Positions 9,224 to 16,912 of a stretch of 64,000 bases of DNA are shown one piece after another; position 1 is the stretch's first letter, and every line of letters starts with the position of its first letter. The DNA lies in the NCBI RefSeq assembly GCF_036108815.1, contig NZ_CP107985.1, forward strand, positions 7,685,501 through 7,749,500, in the 5' to 3' direction. The stretch is from Streptomyces sp. NBC_00353 (GTDB lineage: Bacteria > Actinomycetota > Actinomycetes > Streptomycetales > Streptomycetaceae). The notes beneath the pieces were generated by a model, which saw only the letters and a list, made by a program, of their open reading frames with translations, did not search any database and was not told the DNA's origin. Made by a program: the position numbers and the translations under genes.

Positions 9224-9282
9224 TTCATGCCCCGCGCAGCGTCGCGCGGCCCTTGCCCCCCGCCCCACGAGGAGCCCCTCCC

Positions 9283-9834
9283 TTGACCACTCCTGCCACC
9301 ACCCTGTCCCGCCCCGCCGCCGCGGCCGAGAAGGCCCCGGCCGCCCCCGCCCGCGCCTATGACATCGGCCTGCTCGTCCTGCGCCTCGCACTCGGCCTGA
9401 TCATGGCCGCGCACGGCACCCAGAAGCTGTTCGGCTGGTTCGGTGGGGGCGGCATCGACGGCACCGGGCAGTTCTTCGCGGCCACCGGCTACCCCTCACC
9501 GAGGGCGTTCGCCGTCGTGGCCGGGCTCAGCGAGACCCTCGGCGGTCTCGGCCTCGCGCTCGGCCTGCTCACTCCGCTCGCCGCCGCGGCCGTCGCGGGC
9601 ACTCTTGTCAACGCGATCTCCGTCAAGTGGGGCGGCGGTTTCTTCGCCCCGGAGGGCGTCGAGTACGAGATCCTCATCGCCCTGACCGCGGTGACGCTCG
9701 CCCTGACCGGCCCCGGCCGGATCGCCGTGGACCGACTGCTGCCCTGGCTGCGCTCACACCGGGTCGCCTACGGCGTCGCCGCGATCGTGCTCGGTGCCGT
9801 CGTGGCCGGCGTCACGCTGCTGCTGCGTCACTGA
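9283..9834 (+). CDS. DoxX family membrane protein
   Basis: A 183-residue integral membrane protein. I chose TTG 9283 because GAGGAG lies 8 nt upstream; a longer frame from 9211 would start inside the operator palindrome. After an Ala/Pro-rich cytoplasmic lead come four predicted helices: VLRLALGLIMAAHGTQKLFG (the DoxX signature with the HG.QKLFGWF motif), AFAVVAGLSETLGG, an Ala-rich helix and C-terminal helices. DoxX proteins act in membrane redox/thiol-stress complexes in actinobacteria. The short palindrome-laden promoter suggests induction by an electrophile or quinone-type signal (inference). Confidence 0.88.
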   Translation: MTTPATTLSRPAAAAEKAPAAPARAYDIGLLVLRLALGLIMAAHGTQKLFGWFGGGGIDGTGQFFAATGYPSPRAFAVVAGLSETLGGLGLALGLLTPLAAAAVAGTLVNAISVKWGGGFFAPEGVEYEILIALTAVTLALTGPGRIAVDRLLPWLRSHRVAYGVAAIVLGAVVAGVTLLLRH

Positions 9835-9938
9835 GGCAGGGCTCCCACAGCCCTCTCCGGTCCGACGGTCAGCGCCGGGCCGGCCGTCAGCGCTCCGGCT
9901 CCGGCACGCGGTGATCATGCTGGAGCCGGAGACCGGGC

Positions 9939-10740
9939 TCAGGCCCGGCGGGCCAGGTCCAGCGCCGCCGTGTGGACGAACCAGTCCAGCACCTCGCAGA
10001 TGACGGGCGCAGTTCCAGTTTCGCCTCAGGTAGTTGGATGCCGTCGATCTTGTTGAGGCGCTGCAACAGTTCGCGGCGTTGGTCAGTCTCGTTGAACGGG
10101 CTACGGTCCTTGAGATACTGGAAGACGACCTCGGCGGTGCCGGTGACCGGGTAGAGGGCAAGCGGCCACATCAGGTGGGGGCGGTCGCTGGTACCGGCGT
10201 CGAGCGTGGGGAAGCAGCTCGTCTCCTCGTGGCGACCGTAGTCAAGGTAGCCACCCTGGTGACGCCAGAAGTCGAGGGTCGTGGTCACCCCGGCCACTGC
10301 CTCCGGCCAGTGTTCCTGCAACTGGCTGCGGAAGCGCTCGGCCGGCTCCGCGTTCTCGCCGTCCGGCAGGGGATCGTGCGAGGTCTGCTGGGCGACGTCC
10401 TTGCCCAGCAGGGTGGCCAGTTCCGCGGCCGTCAGGCGCTGGGACCGGTTTGCCCGGCCGTACCGGTCGAACTGCACGCCCTCGCTCTGCAACAACTCCT
10501 GCGGAGGTATGCGGTCACTGTCGTCGGCCCAGCGGAACGAGGGCGAGATCTTTCCCTCGGAGTTCAGTACGCGATAAGCGCCGATCGCCGTCGGGTTGGC
10601 CGACAAGTAGGCGCCGACAGGACCGGGTGGCTGCCGATGAACTCGGCGACATCGCCGTACGCCGTCCATGTGCCGCTGGGCATCGCGACCAGCGCTGCCC
10701 GCAGCTCCGTCCAGCTCGACGACTCCTCGCCGGCCGGGCG
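9939..10740 (-). pseudogene. frameshifted, truncated MGMT-domain restriction-associated protein
   Basis: Minus-strand homology runs through three frames. An MGMT/ATL-like winged-helix (WTELRAALVAMPSGTWTAYGD, ...EFIGSHP) in one frame passes at about 10640 to GPVGAYLSANPTAIGAYRVLN and the rest of that domain, then a C-terminal domain with YGRHEETSCFPTLDAG and LYPVTGTAEVVFQYLKD. Near 9998 it shifts again to EVLDWFVHTAALDLARRA and stops at 9939-9941. Together these form one ancestral protein with two frameshifts and a missing N-terminus. I recall this module at the C-terminus of GmrSD/DUF262-type restriction proteins, which a profile search should check. It overlaps the tail of the former gene upstream of drmC. 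Confidence 0.7.
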
Positions 10741-10821
10741 GAACCCACCGCTCGACCGCCGCTTCCTCGTCCCGCTCGCCGGGGACAAGGACCAGGTGCT
10801 CACACCGGTCGGTCTGCTGTC

Positions 10822-11586
10822 GTGAGCAGACGGAGTTTCGAGGCCGCGGCCGAGGCAGCGGCTACGGCCCTCGGTCCCTCCCGTACGAAGGACCTGGCCG
10901 GTCTGTTGGCCCGGGGGCACAGCAGGGAACGGGCTCTGACCGAACTTGCGACGCCGGGAGTCCGGGAGGCCGTCGCGAAGCTGTACGAGGCGCTGGAGGA
11001 GAACTCGCTGCCCTGTCCGGAAGCCGCGGCCTACCTGCGGGGCTATGTCGCGGCGCAACTGCGTGCTCGGGACGCGGTCCAGGTCAGAACGGTGTGGAGC
11101 GGGCCCTCCACGCCCGCGGTACCGGTGCGGGCGACCGCTCAGGTACTGGTCGAGGTCATCAACGATGCTTGTGACGAGCTGCTCGCCATGACCTATGCGG
11201 CCCGCCCCTATCCGGCGCTGACGCAGGCCCTGACCGAGGCCGCCGCCAGAGGCGTGCAGACGCATGTGGTGGTCGAGACGCTGGCCGGCGCGCGCGGTCT
11301 CCTTTCTGGCCGGGAGCCGGCCGGCGCGTTCGCATCCGTACCCGGATTGCGTCTTTGGCACTGGGTACGCGACCCGGACGCCGACTCCTATGCGCGCCAA
11401 CACGCGAAACTCGCGGTTGCCGACCGACGTGTTCTCTTCCTGGGCAGCGCGAACCTTACGGAGTCGGCTGCCCGACGCAACATCGAGGCGGGCGTTCTGG
11501 TACGTGGCGGAGATGGGCCGCAACGGGCGGCCGAGCACATCGCGGAGTTGCAGCGCCGGGGGGTGCTGCAACCGCTCCACGTGTGA
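10822..11586 (+). CDS. drmC: DISARM phospholipase D-like protein DrmC (orphan)
   Basis: A 254-residue protein with an N-terminal helical region and a C-terminal phospholipase-D-like domain. The HKD motif is complete (His194, Lys196, Asp201 in RQHAKLAVADRR), followed by the LGSANLT strand. It matches DrmC, an accessory gene of the DISARM anti-phage system. The GTG start overlaps the TGA of an upstream frame by 4 nt (GTGA at 10822-10825), the signature of a former operon, yet no drmA helicase, drmB or methyltransferase gene is present. It may be a defence-island leftover still under selection or simply not yet decayed. Confidence 0.8.
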   Translation: MSRRSFEAAAEAAATALGPSRTKDLAGLLARGHSRERALTELATPGVREAVAKLYEALEENSLPCPEAAAYLRGYVAAQLRARDAVQVRTVWSGPSTPAVPVRATAQVLVEVINDACDELLAMTYAARPYPALTQALTEAAARGVQTHVVVETLAGARGLLSGREPAGAFASVPGLRLWHWVRDPDADSYARQHAKLAVADRRVLFLGSANLTESAARRNIEAGVLVRGGDGPQRAAEHIAELQRRGVLQPLHV

Positions 11587-11652
11587 CGGGCGCTGGGTGT
11601 GTCTTGGGGCCGGGGCCGGGGCCCCTCAGACGAGGGCCGAGCCGCCGGGGGT

Positions 11653-11692
11653 TGCCGCTTCCCTGGGGCCGACCGGCCCCAGGGAAGCGGCA
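11653..11692. terminator. strong bidirectional terminator
   Basis: An 18-bp perfect stem (TGCCGCTTCCCTGGGGCC and complement) with a GACC tetraloop sits between the convergent drmC and lipoprotein genes. Confidence 0.9.
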
Positions 11693-11722
11693 GGAGCCAC
11701 GGGGGCAGCGGGCCCACTGCTG

Positions 11723-12454
11723 CTATGCGGAAGGCTCGGCCGATGCCTTCACCACGGGCTTCTTCGCCAGCGGGTCGTTTTCGCAGCCGAGTGCGTCGGT
11801 GGCTCTGCGGGTCATGAGGTAGAGGAAGGTGACCTGCTGATCCACCGTCTTCTGCTGGACGTCGGTCCCGTTGAGCAGGGTGTTGGAAGCCTGTCCCTGG
11901 AGCAGCACCTCCTGGGACGGCTTCTTGAGGTCGCCGGGCATCCGGCACGGCACGGTGAGCCGTGAAACGAGGTCGTTGGCTTCGACAGTCGCGCCGTTCA
12001 CGTCGTAGTGGCTGAGCTTCCCCGGAAGCTTGTCCACGTCGCGCGCCTCGGTGTCCTGCGGAACCCAGGAGAACTCGATGCGCAGTCTCTTGGAGCCGAA
12101 GGTGTTCCTCGGAGCGAACGAGCAGGTGGTCTGAGACGACGTCGGCGTGCTCAGGTCTTCTCCCAGTCGTTCCTGCATGCCTTCGACCAGATCCGAGGTC
12201 GGAGCGAAGACAGTGGACTTGAGCTCGTCCGCCTTCAGCACAGCGCGCACCGCTTTTCCCTCGGCGGAGGAAGCGGGTACGTCACAGAACTCCTTCTCCG
12301 GGGCGGCGTTGTCATCTGCTGTGCACGCGGATGCGCCGAGCGAGAGAAGGGCTATCGCTGTGAGCGCCAAGCCCTTGCGGGACCGGACCGGCCTCCGGAC
12401 CTCAGAGGTGTGCCCCTGCGGCGTCTCTTCCGATGGCGTAACCAGCAGCTGCAT
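11723..12454 (-). CDS. secreted lipoprotein of WXG/DUF6571 locus
   Basis: A 243-residue lipoprotein with signal peptide and lipobox (LGASAC), so it is anchored to the outer face of the membrane. The extracellular domain has further cysteines (EFCD, TTCSF, VPCR, GCEND) and no recognised family. Its start lies inside the 3' end of the upstream gene (overlap 12402-12454), with GAGG/AGGG just before the ATG, implying translational coupling. Third gene of the operon with the WXG100-like and DUF6571-type proteins, so it may be a surface partner of that secreted pair (inference). Confidence 0.8.
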   Translation of the reverse strand: MQLLVTPSEETPQGHTSEVRRPVRSRKGLALTAIALLSLGASACTADDNAAPEKEFCDVPASSAEGKAVRAVLKADELKSTVFAPTSDLVEGMQERLGEDLSTPTSSQTTCSFAPRNTFGSKRLRIEFSWVPQDTEARDVDKLPGKLSHYDVNGATVEANDLVSRLTVPCRMPGDLKKPSQEVLLQGQASNTLLNGTDVQQKTVDQQVTFLYLMTRRATDALGCENDPLAKKPVVKASAEPSA

Positions 12455-14549
12455 CGTCCCTCGCCTCATTGAACGGCCCATTGCCCTTGATTCCTCTCTG
12501 CTCGCCCCATTCGTCGATCAGGCGAGTGGTTCCGTCCATACCCCGGCCGTAGTTCTCGCTGGAATCCTGCTTGCCCTGCTGCTCGGCTGCCTCGACGACA
12601 TCCTTGGTCCAGTCGTACTTGAATGAATCGATCAACGCGCCACCCGCGGTGCTCACTACGGGGATCTCGCCTATGAGCCCGTTGGCTCCGATGGCTGAAT
12701 ACTCGGCGGTGTCCTCGGCCCATTCGACCTTGTCGTCTTCCTTGTCCTGGTAGACATCGGCGCCGATTCCGTTGATGGCCCCCATCGCCGTGCCGACCTG
12801 CTGGCTCCGGTGGTTCCAGTCCGAGCTGGCCCCGTGGATCCCGTTGCCCTCGTAGTCCGGTGCATCGGCAAGTACCCCGGCGGCGTAGGCGCGTTCGGAT
12901 TCATACAGGAGTGAATAGGACGGCGCGTCGTCCGAGATACCCCGCATGACACGTATGAGGCTGCCTTGGCCCACGGCGATGTGCGCCTTGTCGCCGGACC
13001 CGTAGACGGAGTCCTTACCGGCGACGCCGCCGTAGTCCGATTCCTGGCCGTTCAGGATGATGTGCGTGTCGGGCACATAGTCCGCCAGGGCCTTGGCCAT
13101 CGGCTGGCGCAGGTTTTCCAGGTCCTCGGGGAACTCGTCCCCGCCCATCTCGTCGTCCAGGTAGCGGATGGCGTTGTGCATGACGCGTGCCTGGCCCTCG
13201 GTGTGCGGACCCGCCTCGCCCAGCTTCTCTCCCGGTTCGTGGCCGGTGGCGGCTGCCTGGATGGCCGCCCCCAGGCCCGTGGCCTTGCCGGGGTCATCGA
13301 CGTCCATGACCGCGCCCGGCCCGGAGAAGTACTCGTCGGGCCATTCCTTGCGGTCCGTCAGCAGGTATTTCAGGTGGTCGTTCTTGTTCCCCTCGGCCTC
13401 CGGGTCGAGGAAGTAGGTGGCCGTGTCCGGATCCTTGCTCATGATCCCCAGGATTCCGTCCAGCGGATCGTTCGCCAGCGTGGGGCGGCCGGCGTCGACG
13501 TGGTGAAGCCAGACATTCGGATTGGCCTTCTCGGCGTCGATGATGTCGTTCGCGACGTCGTTGAGGAACTGCTTCCCGTACCCGCTGCCGTGCTGCATGA
13601 GGGTGACCGCGGTCTGGTAGCCGTTCACCGGCCGCAGGTTGTCACCGATGTTGTCCGTACCTGCGTCCTTGAGCCCCTCGACGAAGGGCTTGTACGCGTA
13701 ACCGGTCGGATCCTTCGTGCCCGAGGCCACGGCGTTCGCAAGGCTGGTGCTGATCGAGTTGTAGAGCTTCTGGTCTTCCTTCGAAGCGCCTCTCTCGTTG
13801 GCCGCCAGCTCCATCCTGTCGGCCAGGTCCAGGGTGCCTTTCGCACCGAGGCCGTTCAGATAGGCCTCGCTGAAATGCTTGTCCTTGGAATTCTGGTTCA
13901 TGATGTCGCGGTAGTGCTTCAGCTCCTTCTCGGAAGCATCACCGGAACGGACCTTCTCCGTGAGGTTGAGGGCCTCAACGGCCTCGACGTCGTTGACCGG
14001 CTTCGAATTGAATCCGAAAAGCGCCGGGTTGTCGGCCCCCGATGCCTGCAGCAGGGCCACCTTGATGTCGTGATCGTATTCGGTCACGGCCTTGACCGCG
14101 TCAGCGATCTTCTGCGTGTAGGAATGCTCCACGTCGGGAAGGTCCGGGTCGTGCTGGATGCTGTACTTCGTCCGGGCGTCGACCTTGCTGAAGTCATAGC
14201 TCGCGACGCCTTGGTCCGAGACCTTCATGCCGGCTTCCTTGGCCTCCGCGACAGCGGACTTGACCCGTCCGATCAGCTCGGTGAGCTGGCCGTGGGCGTC
14301 ACGAAGGAGCGACTCCAGGGCTCGTGCCTCTTTTTGCGCGGCGTCGTACTCACTGCGTGTCAAAGCGAAGTTGGTGGAGGATACGGAGGCGCTCTCGCCC
14401 GTCCAGAGCTGCCCCTTGGATATGCTCTGTACATCGTCCTCGTAGAGGTCTTCGAGCGTCTTGAATTTGCCCGCCATTGTTTTCCAGCCGTCCGCCGCCG
14501 TGGTGAGTGCGGACAGCTTTATATGCATGGTCTCGTCGTACGTTGGCAT
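12402..14549 (-). CDS. large WXG-type helical protein, DUF6571-like
   Basis: A 715-residue protein with no signal peptide. The first ~110 residues form a helical WXG100-like module with LWTGESASV near residue 48 (compare WXG). The middle and C-terminal parts resemble DUF6571 proteins of Streptomyces: LNDVANDIIDAEKANPNVW, a PDTATYFLDPE segment, DLENLRQPMAKALADY, and a small-residue-rich C-terminus. These proteins occur beside Esx-like partners and are thought to be substrates or toxin-like effectors of type VII secretion, but no activity is known. The base composition is a little less GC-rich than its neighbours. It follows the 150-aa gene by 8 nt. Confidence 0.82.
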   Translation of the reverse strand: MPTYDETMHIKLSALTTAADGWKTMAGKFKTLEDLYEDDVQSISKGQLWTGESASVSSTNFALTRSEYDAAQKEARALESLLRDAHGQLTELIGRVKSAVAEAKEAGMKVSDQGVASYDFSKVDARTKYSIQHDPDLPDVEHSYTQKIADAVKAVTEYDHDIKVALLQASGADNPALFGFNSKPVNDVEAVEALNLTEKVRSGDASEKELKHYRDIMNQNSKDKHFSEAYLNGLGAKGTLDLADRMELAANERGASKEDQKLYNSISTSLANAVASGTKDPTGYAYKPFVEGLKDAGTDNIGDNLRPVNGYQTAVTLMQHGSGYGKQFLNDVANDIIDAEKANPNVWLHHVDAGRPTLANDPLDGILGIMSKDPDTATYFLDPEAEGNKNDHLKYLLTDRKEWPDEYFSGPGAVMDVDDPGKATGLGAAIQAAATGHEPGEKLGEAGPHTEGQARVMHNAIRYLDDEMGGDEFPEDLENLRQPMAKALADYVPDTHIILNGQESDYGGVAGKDSVYGSGDKAHIAVGQGSLIRVMRGISDDAPSYSLLYESERAYAAGVLADAPDYEGNGIHGASSDWNHRSQQVGTAMGAINGIGADVYQDKEDDKVEWAEDTAEYSAIGANGLIGEIPVVSTAGGALIDSFKYDWTKDVVEAAEQQGKQDSSENYGRGMDGTTRLIDEWGEQRGIKGNGPFNEARDDAAAGYAIGRDAAGAHL

Positions 14550-14557
14550 CGTTCCCC

Positions 14558-15010
14558 CTAGATACCCGACACTTTGGACTTCACCGAGTTGAAACCGGCC
14601 TCGGTTTCCAGGTCGTTGTTACTGAAAAGAACTGCCGTGTTCCGGAGTGCCGACTTCTCCTGGCCCAGGCGCCCCATCAGCCGCTTGACCTGCTCGTCCC
14701 AGTGGGCGTGGGCCTTCTCGAGCCCGGCGGCCGTCTCCCAGCCCTTGAACTCGGCGACGGCTCCGCGGACGGATTCGTCGGCGGCGTCGGCCGCAGTCCT
14801 GGTGCCGGGCTCGAGGTTTTTCTCGATGCTGTTCGCCGCCTTCTTCTTCTTGGCGGGCGTGGTCGCCAGGTCCGGTGAGGTGCTGCTGCCCAGCAAGGGC
14901 GGCTGCGTCGTGGCCCCTTGGTCGGCGGGGAGCTGGTTCAACTGCATCTGCGACGAGTGACGCTCGATCACCTCGCCCTTCTGCTGAGCCCACTCTTCCT
15001 CGAACGACAT
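14558..15010 (-). CDS. WXG100/Esx-like small protein
   Basis: A 150-residue protein, first in the three-gene operon. A charged N-terminus (MSFEEEWAQQKGE) and a low-complexity Pro/Thr/Lys linker precede a two-helix C-terminal region with GWETAAGLEKAHAHWDEQVK then LFSNNDLE, the pattern of WXG100 proteins (GW...A...W..Q...L). Probably pairs with the downstream DUF6571-type protein. No EccC/EccD secretion genes are in the window, so export would rely on a machine encoded elsewhere. Confidence 0.75.
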   Translation of the reverse strand: MSFEEEWAQQKGEVIERHSSQMQLNQLPADQGATTQPPLLGSSTSPDLATTPAKKKKAANSIEKNLEPGTRTAADAADESVRGAVAEFKGWETAAGLEKAHAHWDEQVKRLMGRLGQEKSALRNTAVLFSNNDLETEAGFNSVKSKVSGI

Positions 15011-15411
15011 GGGTCCCCCTGGCTGCTTTCACTCATTGCCGGACTGTTCGGTGTGATCACCCTACCGAGTGGTCCACGCCCGGAGCCTCGGCGGCATTGC
15101 ACCTGTAACCAACTCCATTCGGGCCGTATTTGCTGCCTGTAGTCCCCTCTGGGGTCATTTACGGCAACCGTCTTCTGTGATGCGAATCCTCGGGCACCGG
15201 CGGAACGGCCGCTCGAGCCTCGGGTGACCGGAGCCGCGGCAGCTTAAGATGCTGGGCATGCACTTCCACCAGATCTACGGCTGACACGGACGGGGCAGCG
15301 TCCCCGTTCCCCGTACCGCGTACCCGTGCGCGCCCCAGGAAGTTCTGCAGGGCTGCGGCGCACCGGTCCGGTGTGTCCTCTTCGCCGTAGACCTGAAACG
15401 AGTGATCTTCC
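15011..15411. other. divergent intergenic region
   Basis: 400 bp between the WXG operon and the glycosyltransferase. It contains both promoters. A small minus-strand frame from 15412 to 15159 (84 codons) begins with an ATG after GAGGGGA and reads plausibly at first, but its tail is Arg/Pro-rich and it overlaps the glycosyltransferase start; I do not call it a gene. Confidence 0.5.
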
Positions 15412-16587
15412 ATGTCCCCTCGCCGTACCCACATCGCGATGGTCGGCATCCCCGCCGTCAGTCACGTCCTGCCGAGCCTCGAGATCGTGCGTGAGTTGGT
15501 GGCTCGCGGTCATCGGGTGACGTACGCCAACGACCCCGCGGTGGCCGGCCTGATCACGGCCACCGGCGCCGAATTCGTCCCGTACGGTTCGGTCCTGCCG
15601 GTCGCCGACAACGACTGGCCGGACGACCCGATCGCCGCGATGGACATCTTCCTCGACGACGCCGTCCAGGCGCTGCCGCAGCTGCGCGCCGCGTACGACC
15701 AGGACAGGGCGGATCTGTACCTGTACGACATCGGCGCCTACGCCGCACGAGCCCTCGCCGAGTCACAGGGCCGGTCCGTCCTTCAGCTCTCCCCGACCTT
15801 CGTTGCCTGGGACGGCTACGACGAGGACATGGCCGCACAGTTGTGGAGGCTGCCGGGCGCCGACGCGTACCGGGCGAAGTTCGCACAGTGGCTCGCCGTG
15901 TCGGGGGCGTCCACCACGGACGTGGACGCCTTCTCCGGCCGGCCTGCGAGGGCCCTGGCGATGATCCCGAGGGCCATGCAACCGCACGCCGGCCAGGTCG
16001 ACACCGACGTGGTGACGTTCGTCGGCCCGTGCTTCGGCTCCCGCGCGGACCGGGACACCTGGACACGGCCGGCCGGTGCCGAGAACGTCCTGCTGATCTC
16101 GCTGGGCTCGGCGTACACGAACCAGCCGGAGTTCTACCGCCAGTGCCTGGCCGCCTACGGCAACCTGGCCGGCTGGCACGTCGTACTCCAGATCGGGAAA
16201 CACACGGACCCGGACGAACTCGGTGACATCCCGGCCAACGTCGAGGTGCTCTCGTGGGTGCCTCAGCTGACGGTCCTGGAGCAGGCCGACGCGTTTGTCA
16301 CCCACGCGGGGATGGGCGGCAGCAGCGAAGGGCTGTACACCGGGGTTCCCATGATCGCTGTCCCGCAGGCCGCCGAGCAGTTCATGAACGCGGACCGGCT
16401 CGTCGGCCTGGGCGTGGCCCGCCGCGTCGACACCGCACAGGCCACCGCCGTGGCCCTGCGCACCGCGCTCACCGAACTCGTCGCCGACGAGGATGTCGCC
16501 CGGTGCTCGGCGCGGCTCCGCGCCGAAGTGCGGGCCGAGGGCGGCACGGCACGGGCGGCCGGCCTCATCGAGGAGATGCTGGGCTGA
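15412..16587 (+). CDS. macrolide-type UDP-glycosyltransferase (MGT family)
   Basis: A 391-residue GT1-family (GT-B fold) enzyme. The C-terminal donor-binding region is diagnostic: EVLSWVPQLTVLEQADAFVT, HAGMGGSSEGLYTGVP and VPQAAEQFMNADRL, containing the Gln/His of the UDP-sugar motif. This closely resembles Streptomyces OleD/Mgt enzymes, which inactivate macrolides by transferring glucose from UDP-glucose to a desosamine-type hydroxyl; OleD is also promiscuous. The N-terminal half begins with HIAMVGIPAVSHVLPSLEI. Only a weak RBS is visible. No macrolide cluster is near, so the gene is probably an intrinsic resistance or detoxification function. A hairpin overlaps the stop. Confidence 0.9.
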   Translation: MSPRRTHIAMVGIPAVSHVLPSLEIVRELVARGHRVTYANDPAVAGLITATGAEFVPYGSVLPVADNDWPDDPIAAMDIFLDDAVQALPQLRAAYDQDRADLYLYDIGAYAARALAESQGRSVLQLSPTFVAWDGYDEDMAAQLWRLPGADAYRAKFAQWLAVSGASTTDVDAFSGRPARALAMIPRAMQPHAGQVDTDVVTFVGPCFGSRADRDTWTRPAGAENVLLISLGSAYTNQPEFYRQCLAAYGNLAGWHVVLQIGKHTDPDELGDIPANVEVLSWVPQLTVLEQADAFVTHAGMGGSSEGLYTGVPMIAVPQAAEQFMNADRLVGLGVARRVDTAQATAVALRTALTELVADEDVARCSARLRAEVRAEGGTARAAGLIEEMLG

Positions 16588-16608
16588 GCCCTGCCCTCAG
16601 GCAGGGCT
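16587..16608. terminator. hairpin overlapping the glycosyltransferase stop
   Basis: AGCCCTGCC and its complement around a CTCA loop, starting on the last base of the stop codon. Confidence 0.6.
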
Positions 16609-16756
16609 CGAGCCACCGGGGGCGGTCGCCGCTCCCTCGGTGTCGTCCGGCGCGCCGACGCAGGGGGCGATGGACAGCGGCTGCAGTGCCTACGCCGACG
16701 ACCAGCAGCGCCGCCCGTGCGGTGACGGCGTTCCTCACCTCGTCGGCGAAAGTCAT
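16597..16756 (-). pseudogene. truncated, frameshifted membrane-protein N-terminus
   Basis: From the ATG at 16754-16756 the minus strand reads MTFADEVRNAVTARAALLVV, then needs a frame change to ALQPLSIAPCVGAPDDTEGA and stops at 16597-16599. I recall this opening from Streptomyces DUF3533/YhgE-type membrane proteins, where the first transmembrane helix follows such a charged lead. Only the first ~50 residues remain. A family search is needed. Confidence 0.4.
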
Positions 16757-16836
16757 GCCCCCGCGGTCCGGGGAGTCCGGCATTCGCGCAGGCGGGGGCG
16801 GGTCGAGCGGCGGAGGGGTGGGCGCGCCTTCGATTA

Positions 16837-16852
16837 TCGTACGAATGTTCGA
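16837..16852. promoter_or_regulatory. LexA (SOS) box candidate upstream of dnaE2
   Basis: TCGTACGAATGTTCGA matches the actinobacterial SOS box TCGAAC-N4-GTTCGA at all but one of the fixed positions. It lies 61 bp upstream of the chosen dnaE2 start, where LexA would block transcription. dnaE2/imuB-type genes are classic LexA targets in actinobacteria. Confidence 0.65.
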
Positions 16853-16912
16853 AACTTGGTCTATGGTGGAGAGCGAGGGGGTGGTGAGTACGGATCGGTC
16901 CAGGAGGTGCGG

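Noticed and set aside
12966..14561. 531-codon plus-strand frame opposite the DUF6571-like gene
   Set aside because: Antisense shadow with no start signals or domains.
15159..15412. Small minus-strand gene upstream of the glycosyltransferase
   Set aside because: Plausible RBS but overlaps the glycosyltransferase start, and its C-terminal half lacks coding character.
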